The position numbers and the translations under genes are program-made. Below the pieces are notes generated by a model, which ran no database searches, was not told where the DNA came from, and saw only the letters and a list, made by a program, of their open reading frames with translations. Shown here piece by piece: positions 35,801 to 47,800 of a stretch of 64,000 nucleotides of DNA. Source of the stretch: Symsagittifera roscoffensis. Its lineage: Eukaryota; Xenacoelomorpha; Acoela; Convolutidae. Position 1 is the first letter of the stretch, and the number at the start of each line of letters is the position of its first letter. The stretch covers positions 80,070,726 through 80,134,725 of the forward strand of contig NC_087064.1 of assembly GCF_963678635.1 (NCBI RefSeq). Reading direction: 5' to 3'.

Positions 35801-38800
35801 AAAAGATTTCTTCTTCCTCAACCTTTTATGGTAACATTACGCGTTCAGCCATAGTTACAATTTAAAAATTATTACGAGGCCAAACTGGCACTCACTTTGT
35901 TGTATGCAGGTCACTGAAATCTAGAGACAAGTCTTTATACGAGGCGAAATTTTGTGGGAACGAAAGAACAAAGATCAAAGAAAACGAAAAAACAAAAGAA
36001 CTTTTTGCTGAATCCAATTTCAATTCACACAATACTCAGTTTTATATTGAAATCTAACAGATATTGGGGTATATCAAAAGATGAAGAAATTGGGAAAAAA
36101 AGAAAGTTGATTGCAAAAAAAAATTATCTGAACTAAAAAAAATCGAAAGTCAAACCAGTCAAAAAATAAATATAAGCGTGAACCAATCTTGAGGTTTTTT
36201 CGAACAAAAAAGTTAAAAGAAGAGTAATGAGCTCAAGGAAACTGAAAAAAACTGACGTGTTTTTCAAAAATCTTAAACTTTTGAATTTCGAATAAGAAAA
36301 ATATATGGCCTTAAAGCACTTTGTATTTGTAGAACAATGGACATTTTTTTGTTAAATTAGCCCAATTTGAGAAAACTGGATTAATATGTATTACTTTTAT
36401 TTTGCTGGAGAATCTGATAATTATGCTAGAGAAAAAAGTAACGCAACTAGAAAAAAAAACACTAAATGAGAGAAAGTTTGTGAAAAGTCAAAACAAATTG
36501 GTTACTATTTTGTTAGTTTTGCCCATGGATAGTGATATACCTAGTTTTTTATCCATAACGTCAAACAAATTTTGAGAAAATTAAAAACAACTAAAATAAG
36601 CTCATTTCTGAAAGCTTTTATTGATAAATGTTTAGCAGTTTTTGCAAAATTTTCAGAGCAGAGTGACAAAAACGTGACATGAACTTGCATTTCTCAAATA
36701 ACGAAATGAAAATTATCTGTACTTACTAGTTTTTTTCTGGATCGAAATCTACAAATTTTGTTCCATTGATAAAGGGGCTTACCGTTTGTCAGATTTCAAT
36801 TTTTTTCTGTTACAATTTACGAGTCAGGCAAAATTATATTTCTAACGTTTTGTTTTCACACAAGGAATGAAACAATTTTATGTTGACCAGGTTTCATAGG
36901 GAATTTTTATTATTTTTTTAGCGTTATTCATAGCGTTATTTTTTTCTCCAGTATAATTTCAATTTTCAAAATTAGATGATGATCACGTTTTTCTTGACCT
37001 TTAAACTATTGCTGTTCGATACTATAGTTTGCCTTCCTTTTAACAGAAAAAAAATGCACTGAACTTAAAAAGAAGTCACAATTCAAACCGCGGAAAAAAT
37101 CAAAACTGAGCGTGAACAACGATTAAGACTTTTTCCTGAAAAAAAATCAGCAAGATCTATAAAAGAGTCTTCAATACGTTTATTGTTCCGAATTTCGATA
37201 CGAAAGTAACGGAATATTTGTGCTCGGGGTGAGTTTTTTTTCTTCACACAAATTTCGACTTTTTAACTAGCCATTTTTGACCCTATTTTTTTATTTCATT
37301 CAAAAGATATGGTTGTCTTGAGCTTAATTTTAAAAAGATATTTCACCTGTGATATGAAAGTTATGGGGGTTTAAAGATTGCCATTTTGGCCATTTGGGAC
37401 AATTAACGCGCGATATGTTTCGCGCTAGTAACGCGTAAGTGGAGAATTAATCCGTCCTAGAAATCGTTCTAAATTGGTTGAAGGAAGCTTATTTGCCAAA
37501 GTTATTTGTTAATGGGAGCGGAATCTATCACGTTGTACGTTATATGTTGTGTGGGGGGATGATTTCCACAAAAATCTCAATTAAAAAAAAATCATTTTCT
37601 TTTATTACATTCAATTTGTTTCATGTTTTTACTGCTCCATAGACCTCAAAGGCAATCAGAACATTTAAGGCTTCGCCCTGATACGAGCAGTTTTGTTGTT
37701 CCGACTTTCGATACGAAAGTAACGGAATATTTGTGCTCAAGGTGGGTTTTTTTTTTCTTCATACAAATTTCGACTTTTTAACTAGCCATTTTTGACGGAA
37801 TTTTATTTATATCATTCGAAATCCATTGTAGTCCTGAGCTTAAATTTGAATAGATATTTCACCTGTGATCATTTTTTGTAAAGTTATGAGGGTTTAAAGA
37901 TTGACATTTTGGCCATTTTGACCAATTTGGGTCAATTAACGCGCGATATAATTCGCGCTATTAACGCGTAAGCGGAGATTTAATCCGTCATAGAAAGCGT
38001 TCCAAATTGGTTGAAAGAAGCCATAATTGTTTTGTTGCAAGGAGCGAAATCTATTGTTTTGTACTTTATGTGGCGTGTGCGTGGATGATTTTCATAGAAA
38101 AATTTTCAAATTTTAGAAAAAAAAGTTTTTCATTTTATTTTGTTTCATTTAATTTTTTTAATGTTGTTTATGTTATTACTGCTCCATAAAGGTGAAAAGG
38201 CAATCGGAACTTTTAGGGCTTCGCCCTGATACGAGCAGTCTTGTTTGGAATTCGATTCGCTTACCGTTGAATAGATCGTCGATGACGTATCCGTTTGAGA
38301 AGTTATATCCGAGAATACAATATCTCTCAATCTTTTGAGGCGTGTCTTCCTTCAGCTCCGTGTCCACCAATTCATTCAGTGCCATTTTGTCATCTATGTC
38401 CTTGGCATTCTTCACATCATCCATGGTCAGTTTGTCCTTTCCTTCTGTGTCACTTCTGGGAAAGGGCAGGTGTTGCATCTCCTCTTTCAGTCGTTTGGTC
38501 ATCTGCATGAAGTTGTTTTTGGAGTTGATGTTGAAAGTGAAAAGTGATGACATGTCGCCCATCACATTACTAGAACACACATCAGGTGTAATTTAACATA
38601 TTATCGTGACTTATACCTACTAAACATAGCCAACTGACAGTTGAAAAAGAGTTATGAGAGCAAGGAAACTGAAAAAAAAACTTTTGAAAATCGAAGAAAA
38701 AAAAGATGGCCTTGAAGCTCTTTGAGTTTGTAGAAAAATTTACGATGGACACTTTTCTGTTAAAATAACCCATTTGAGAAAAACTGGATCAATAAGCAAA

Positions 38801-41800
38801 ACTTTTATTTCGCTGGGAAATCTGATAATTAATTTCCAATTTCGAAATTAGAAGTCGATCACGTTTTTCGTGACCTTTACTCTTTTGCTGTTCGATAGTG
38901 GAGTTTGCCTTCCTTTTAATAATAGAAATGCACTGAATTTAAAAAGAAATCACAAGTCAAACCGCGAAAAATTAAATTGAGCGTGAACAAATTTTAAGCC
39001 AAATTCCTGAGAAAAAAGTCAGCAAGATCTCACTATTAAGAGTAATTCACTACGTTCATTACTCTTAATAGTAAAAATATTTGACAAGGAGTTGATGCAG
39101 ATCCGCTCCCAACGATTAACAGTTCCGTTGAACGTTTTACTAAAACATGATCTAGACTCCTGCATTTCATTCAAAAATGTAAGATTGTTACTTTTTGGGT
39201 TATTGAGTTTTTCCTATGATAGATCCTTCGCCATGTATCAAAGATGGCTCTTTGTCATTATAACTGCAAGCAACAACAAACTATTGTAGATCCAACATAG
39301 CAGTATTTTTTCATTATGGGGGCCTAATTTGCTATTTGGAGCAATAACGTAAAGAGCCTAAAAATTGTAGCCCAATCACAACAGCAGTTTTGAAAAGGAG
39401 GGACTTAATGGGACAGAGTCCAGAAGTTATACTCCCACAACAGAAAGAATCGTCTTTGAATGATGAAGTGCGTGTGTGTGTGCGTGGGGGGGGGGGGGGG
39501 GGAGGGGCTATAATGGGATAGAGGTTGGGTTATTTGCTACCATGTACCTGTAGAACATCTTGCTGCCTATGGACATGAGGATGGTGAGTATCATCTCATA
39601 GTAGGTGGTCGAGTACATGTCTCCATACCCCACTGTCGTCGTCATCACTATCACGTAGTGCAGAATGCCCTGGTAGATCAGCAGACGCGCATCTATAATC
39701 ACAGGTAGATACAAGCATCACAGTTTAGTATTCCGATCACGTAAGTTGGAAAAACAAGGTAGAGTTTGGATGAGTTCGGTAGTGCTTTTTTAAGCAACAG
39801 GAAACATTTACATACTTGAATTGAAAGACTAACTCAATTTTGGGAAATTAAAAACAATTTGTAATTACATGAATTGGTGGCTCCCATGGCTGTCATCTTT
39901 AAAAAAAAATTTCACGTCAAACTTTTAAATTCGGTTCATTAAAACAATTTATAGAAGCATACAAGAAACCGCTTCCAAAAAAAGTCGACGCAAAGCCAAA
40001 AATTCAGAACTATAAGGCTTCGACTTCCAAAAGAGTTTTTTCTATGCACAAGTTTTTATGATTTGTTCTAGGAGTTCGAGATAGAAAAACGGTTTGAAAT
40101 TTTTTGTTTTCGACCAATTCAGAGAAGCTGAAATTTGATAGTCAGTCAAACTCAGATACAAGTAGAGACAAAAATAATTCAATTGATTCGCTCTATTAGG
40201 CCAAAAATACAAACTTACTTTCCTTCTCCTCACCATTGGTCACAAGGAAAGGGTAGTTTGTCTGAGTTCCAATCATCGTATCCATGGAACACACTGAAAC
40301 AAAATCCATCATATTGAAACTGGCGCATGCCGAGCAGCACGCGACATCACTATTACAGCTGTATAATTTACAGCAGCACGCGACATCACTATTACTAATT
40401 TTTCGATTCGTATTTCTGATCATTACGAGGCCCAACTGTGCACTGGATAGGCGCAAAATTTTGTGTGTGTAGGTCTCTGGAACCCAGAGACAAGTCTTTA
40501 AACTTGTTACATTATTGTCGGAAAACGAAAGAACAAAGAAAGAACAAAGAGCGCGTCCTTGTTGCGGGATCCGCTTCCAATTTGCAAAAATTGTGTTTTT
40601 TGGACAAAATTGTTTCAATGAAACAAGTGTCAAAAATCGACAAAATGGTCAATGAACTCATGTAAACCAAAAATGATTGATTTCCTTTGAAAATATTTCA
40701 AATTTTGAACGTCCAAAAAAATACATCACATCAAAACTTTTTCAATTTCAGAAATTTTTTATGCTGATTACTTCTTTCAAAAAAGCTAACTTAATTAAAA
40801 ATATTTCCTTAAGTAAAGAACTAAAACGCTGATGAAACAACTTCACACTCAAGACAATTGTTATTGCTTCTGGCACCAATCAACAAAAAAAATTTTACCT
40901 CTTATTTAACGTTCTAAGTTTTTTACTAGTAAAATTAACTATGTCTAACAAAAATCTAAAAATCACGCAAACCAGAATATAAATCATCTTTAAGAAAGTT
41001 GATAAGCAACTAAAATATTTCAGAATTGATTCCATTCCTGAATTTGAACTTTTTTGTTTTCAGCTTTCGCTTACTTAAGCCGCAGCGGAAAAATGTAAAT
41101 CTTTAAATCTAAATTATTAAAAACAAAAAAATCTTTTAAGTTTTTTGTATCAGTTGCTGTTTGCAATTGAAGAACCTGATTTGCTCTTTTTTTAAACAAA
41201 ATCATTTGAATAGAGCTTAACAAGAAACAAGACTGCTCTGCTTGTACAATACAGCAAAGGCTTGAAAGTTCCGACTGCTTTTTAAAGCTGACGAAAACGT
41301 TTTTGCTTAAAAATTGATGAAGTAATCAAATCACAAAATGGAAAAAATGAGCGGTTATTTGTTTTTGAATTTCTTTAATCCCCAACACGCTAAGTAAAAT
41401 ACTAAGTTATGGATTTAGCATCTCATTTTATATTAATAGAATCAAATTAATGGTCTAATTTCAATTTGGATTGATTTAATGTTAATTCCCCTAACTTTAC
41501 AAAAAGTGAACATAGCCAAAATACAGTTGGAAAAAGTCAAAGAATGCAAGTAACGAAAAAAATATACTGATTTGCTTTTTAAAAATCTCAATTTTTGTGT
41601 TTTGAAGAAAAAAATAGATGGCATTGAAGCTCTTTGAATTTCTAGAACAATTTATCATTGAGAAACCTTTATCAAATTCTCCAATTTGAGAAACCTGAAT
41701 CAATACGTTAAATTTTTATTTCAAAATTAGAGATTTAGAAAGTTTGAGCCTGAACAAAAGGTACATTTTTCCTGAAAAAAAAACTTAGCCAACAGACAGT

Positions 41801-44800
41801 TGGAAAAAAACTTAGCCAACAGAAAGTTGGAAAAAAGTCAATAGTTGCAAAAACACCGAAAAAAAAACTGATTAAAAAAATTCAACTTTCAAATTTCAAA
41901 GAAACAAAAATTATATGGCCTTAGGGCACTTTGAATTTCAAGAAACGTTTTGACAAAACGAGAAATATGGAGTAATTGGTAATGAAAATTGGCATTTTTC
42001 CAGTCCACCTCTCTTACATTCAATTTTGAAAAGCTTTTTAACGTTGTCATTATGCAATGAAATTTAGCGTGGCGAACAAATCGACAACTATGAACAGATT
42101 TGTTCTTCAATTTGAGAAAACTGGAAAAATTGGTTTAAAAAAATTGGCTCTTTTTCAATTTGAGAAAGATCTGAACTAATTTACGATGGAAAGTCTAAAA
42201 ATGATTATCACTTTCGAAATAAAAGAAAGAATCTAAGCCAAACCATGAAACTTTTTTTTTTAAATTTAAAGTTCAGAAGACTTAAAAACCATTTCAATTG
42301 TACATTGATGACGATGGTCGATAATGTTGGCTGCAGAGACTCGGCGCAAATTACTTAACACTAACAATCAGGGGCGGATTTAGGATTTTCTCGAGGGGAG
42401 CGGCGTATTTTCAAAAATTTTGTTGACTTTTTTTTAGGTCGACCGAATTGATTTTCCGAGCTCTCCCAAAGCATTAAAAAGACTCTGTTTTGGTCAAAAA
42501 GTCTGTGCCGCAGGCAAAATTTTGAAAAACAGGCCAAAAAAGGCATTTTTAGGCACTTTTTAGAAAAATTTGACCAAAAAAATTGTGTTTTTTTGGCGCG
42601 CGCTCCCCCTTAAAGTAAGTATAAATTGGCGCCAAAGGCGTCTTTAGAAAAATTTTAGGGTCCGTCACCAAATATGGATATTTCCAAATAGTACAAAGGG
42701 GGACCCCTTTGGGTCGGCAGGGGGTCGAATCCCTGAGGGGAAGAGGGCACCGCCCCCCTCCCCCCCCCCCTTAATCCGCCCCTGCTAACAATAGATTAGT
42801 TTTTAACCTTTAAGCCAGGTGAAGCAAGTGATGAACATCCAGGAGATGGTCATCCAGTGGGTGTACACAGCCACATTCAGCACAGTCCACACCAGACTGA
42901 GGATGGTACTCTTCGAAAGAAACATCTTCAGGCCATAGTCTAAATCCTTCACTATCCGAAACAGGATCCAACACACTCTAGAACAAACAATGAAACAAAA
43001 AACTTTCAGTTGTTAGTGCAAAAATTCCACCAGCCTTTTTTTAATTATCGGTTAAATTTTTCTATGTTAATTCCGCAACGGCGTTCAGACAATTCGGCCA
43101 AAGACAATTCACCCAATTTGAAATTCAGACAATTCAGCCAAAAATATACAGACAATTCAGCCAGTTTTACTAGATTGTTAGCTAGATTCAAAAGAAAAAA
43201 TCGATAACCGGCTCTAAATTTCGTTGAGTCCTATCCTCTGTTGGCAAGCTCGCAACACGTTGGCGCGACTGCGGCGGTCACTATTATTGGCTGAATTGTG
43301 GTTTTCATCGTATACAGGTGGACTAAACCCTAATATGTTAGCTGATCTGTGTTATTCTACCTGAACAGGAATCCGTATATGAGCACGAGGATCTGGTAGA
43401 TCAGAAAGGATTCTTGACTCCTATCACCAGGCTCAGTGTACGTTTGAATGATTTCAACTGAAACACAAAAGCGCCAAAAGAAGTTTCAGCCATTTTCTTA
43501 TCTGGTAAAAGTGGCTGTAAGTTTCTAGCTATCGCTAATCCATAGCATCGGAAACCTGTAAGATCTAGCAGAAAATTCAACGTGAATTAAGCATTCTCTG
43601 CAGTATTCGGGAGTTGTTACACAGAACAAATTAGGAGCCAAAACCGATGCCAAGCCTTTTTCTAATTTATGGAAGAATCTTGAAATAACTCACTTGGAAC
43701 ACAGCTGATGGCTTGCACGATGTATCTGAAAGCATTAGCACACGGACTTTTGGCAACGAAATAAGGTTCCACCAAGATCAGTTCGAAAAACAGGTATATA
43801 CAGCAGCACAATGTGATGATGTTGATCCACAATTCCCGTCCATTTAGCACAAAATGCAGCGGTGACACAATTAGCAGAAAAGCGCAGACGAACTTGGTGA
43901 GGATGAGGAGCCAAAACATGTTTCGGCTGTTTGAACGAATCACCTGGAACTTGCTTCGCTTCTCTTCGCCTGAAAATTATAACTCTGAGGTTGCAAGATA
44001 AAAACAATAAGAAGAATTTGTGGCCGAAAAACACAGAAGTTCATAAAATGACACTCCAGTAAAATTATAACTGCGAGGGAGATCACTATAGGATCTGCAG
44101 ATCCGTTTTCAGGTGTGTCTAAGAGGAAAAATGAGTTCACTCTTTCAACAAAAAAGAAACCCCAAAATAAGCCCATAAAGAATGTCAGCTTTCACTAAAC
44201 AATATTAGACCAAAATCTTTAAGTTTTATATGATATTAAGAACAATCCAATTTTTTGAAGTTTCACCGATTTAATTTTTCAATTTTTGTTTATTCTTCCA
44301 AACTTTTGTTTTTCTTCCAAATTTGTATTTTAACGCCAAATCGGAGTTACATTTGATATTGTCAAAAGATACATTCTTCTCAAATAATTCTGTTAAATAA
44401 ACCTTATGTTGTAGCGATAGCAACGAACGGATCACTTAAGCGGTTCGCTCTCTAGGTACAAAGTTTGCATACGCTCAACGGTCAAATTAGTCGTTTATAG
44501 GGGTGGATGTTTGCATATTCCTAGGTGCAATAAGGGGGGGAGGACGGGAAAAAAGAGATGGAACGTACTCATGTCCTCTTTGTCAATGTCCTCTCCATCC
44601 TTCATCAAGTCATCCTCGTCTTCGTCCTCATCTTCCTCTGAGCCAGAGGAGCTCTCACTGGCACTCACAGTGGATATGTCGCTGCCACTGGTCTGTCCCC
44701 CGCCCGTCTCCCTCTTCTTCTTCTCCTCCTTCTTCCTCCTCTTCTCCTCCGCCTTCGCCTCCTTCTCTCTTTGCTTCTCATTCTCCCTCTCCATCATCTC

Positions 44801-47800
44801 GAAGAAGTCCATCCCCTCATAATCTGGCTCCTTCTGCAAAAACACAGCAAAACACGAATAAACCTATTTACCCATTTATTCAAATACTATCACAAACATG
44901 TGGACATGATTTAAGAAAAGTGCAGATGGTTGCCGACACGCAGCACAAAACTTTTCGATCACCATTATTTTGCAACCCAAAACATTAGCCAACACTCAGT
45001 TGAAAAGGGGTAATTGAATGCAAGCAAACAGAAAAAAAACACTTCAGAATAAAAATACTGTTTTGACAAAATTAACCAATTTAAAATTTGCCAAAACTTT
45101 AACCAAAACTTGATCAGTAAGTAGCTTTATTTTCCGCTGGGCAATATGAAAAATAAAAAGCTTTTTTGAAAATATATTTCGTTCTTTTTTGTGACCGTTA
45201 TACTTTTGCTGTTCGATGATGGAGTTGCCTCGATTTAACGGAGTAAACCAAAGAACAGCAAAAATCAAACAGCAAAAATCAAATTCTAAAATGTTTTCCT
45301 GAAAAAAATCAATGCGCTCATTAATACTTGAAAAAATGAAAAAAAAAAACTCTTTTTAACAGAAGATTAACTGACGCGTAAAATAATTTTTGCTTTTTGA
45401 AAATCCCGCTTTGACTACGTCCACAGAAAATGCTAGTCATGCAAATTCATGCTACTACTCGGCTGTATGGACCAATTGGTTTAAACGCTTATCATATAAT
45501 TCAAAAACTTTACGAAACCGAATTGTATATTTTGTAAATTGTGAGTGGATTCCGCAACAAAGACGCTTCCTTGTTCTTCTTTTGTTTTTTCAATCTTTTT
45601 GATCGTTGCGACAAAGCTTTAACATGATTAAAGAATTTTATCTGGAATCCAGGACCATACAAACACCAAATTCTGCGCTTATCCAGCGCACAGTTTGGCT
45701 TCGTATTGAAACTAATACAAAAAGAAAAAGACACAAGCTTAAAAACGAGAAAACTGAGCGATGTTTAGCGGCAAAGAATGGTATAACTTATAAGAACGTC
45801 TCAGAAAACTCCAGTCATAATTTTTGTAGTAATAGCAATTCTGTAATCAAACAAGCAATTTCCAAAACTAAAGGAAAAACAATAATTGTGTGTCCATAAT
45901 GTAGTCAAGATTCTTTTTAACTCAAACTAGATTTTCTGACTTCAGCTGAAATCTAAACTTTTGTTTTGGTCAATTCCCGATCTTTCGGTCAAATAAATTT
46001 CATGCTTATAACTAAAATTGTTTAAAACTAGCTGATTTTTTACGCCAATAAAATAAAATGGAGTGACGTCATCAAGTTATCTCTTCAGAAAAAGCTAAGG
46101 CCAAAATTTCTCTTTCTCGACCAAAATTGAAAAAAAAGGAGTGATTTTGTCATATTACTACTTCAAACACAGCAAATACCACAACGAAGTATTCTATAAA
46201 CTTCTAAATGAAGCCACAAGAGCGTTGGAAGAAAGTCAAGGAACGCAAGGAAACAGAAAAAACACTGACTTAATAGAAAAAACTTACTTCGAATATCAAA
46301 GAAAAAAGTAGGTGCCCTTTTAGCTGTTTCAATTTCTAGAATGCTTTATGATTGGCACTTTTTTGATAACGTCAACACAACTTGAGAAAACTGGATCAAA
46401 AAATAACGTTTTTATTCCGCTGAAAATCTAAAAACCAAACTCTACTTTTGAAACTAGAAATAGGTCACGTTTTTTGCGCCGTATCTAGATTCATATTTGG
46501 AGAGTGCTATTTATGTGTTTGTCAGCAGATGAATTTCAATTGAACTCAAAAATCGCAAATATACCTAAGTGCATTCATAATTGTATCAATATATATGAAT
46601 GCCCATCTGTAGTTATTAGACCATTTTAAGGTTTTTTCTTGAACAAAATTAAAAAAAAAATCGCCAAGACCTATTTAAGAGTCTTCACGACGTTCATTAC
46701 TATTAAAAATATTGAGATAATTATTTTTCCCAAGAAGAAAACATTTCTCATACAAAAAATAAGAAGCCGCCACTTCTGCAGGAACAATTATTGGAACAAG
46801 TTCTTTCAAACTAAATTTCATCTCAGATTTGATTGAGTAAACTTTAAAAAAACTCAAAAATTTCCAAAAAACTGTCAGAAATCTTTCCAAAATCCATAAC
46901 TATTTTTTCTGACCGCTCTAGCAGATAAGATTCTCACAACCAGTTTTTTTGATTGAAAACAACCTGAGATGTGGCGCGGTAGTTTTCGGATAAAGTTAAA
47001 AAAGTATTTGACTTAGGTGAACCTTGACTTCTTTTTTCTTACACAAACTACCGGTATATTCATTTTTAAAAGTAATCTTTCAAATTAAAAAGTTTGACAT
47101 TTTCGAGGATCAAAAATTGTTGTATGAAAAGTAGGGGGTGACCGCTTATGCAGAGGGATTTACGAAAATTTTAATTTTGAATCAACCGAAAATCTGAGAT
47201 TTGTGAAGGTAGGTCTCAAGAAAAGTAGAAAAAAACTTTCGAAAACAAAACGGTCAAAAAAATTTGACTCTTCCAAGGGCCATAAGAAAAAATTATCAGA
47301 AGGTATCAGAAAAAATTGGGCTTAATTGTATAAGCCAACGAGCTTTCCACAACCTGTTCGCTGAATTTAACCTAAAATCTCAGATATGGCTGGGTAGTTT
47401 TTGAGAACATTTAAAAAGTTTGAAAAATAGTCAAAATTTGACTCTTCCAAGGGCCATAAGAAACAATTATCAGAAGTTATCAGAAAAAATTGGGCTTATT
47501 TGTATAAGCCAACGAGCTTTCCACAACCTGTTCGCTGAATTTAAACTAAAATCTCAGATATGGCTGGGTAGTTTTTGAGAACATTTAAAAAGTTTGAAAA
47601 ATAGTCAAAATCAAACATTTGTATTTTCCGCGGTCGATAACTTTTTAGACCACAAACTTTGTGAGTGCCCGCTAATGCAAAGGGAACTTCCGACTAGCCG
47701 TTTTTACTACTGAACCCAAAATATCAGATTTAAGAGGTTAGTTTTTCAGGTTAGTCAAAAAGATTCAAAAAACGGTCAAAACTTTTCCGAGGGCCATCAT

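Noticed and set aside
38295-38596. Several overlapping plus-strand frames
   Set aside because: Shadows of channel exon 9.
39478-39505. GT/G-rich tract as a telomere-like or quadruplex element
   Set aside because: Plain GT repeat followed by poly-G in an intron; no TTAGGG-type units.
43088-43170. Regular short repeats as a CRISPR array
   Set aside because: Units are directly adjacent without unique spacers, and the genome is eukaryotic.
44503-44988. 161-codon plus-strand frame rich in Ser and Pro
   Set aside because: Antisense shadow of channel exon 3, whose phase and splice sites fit the minus-strand gene.
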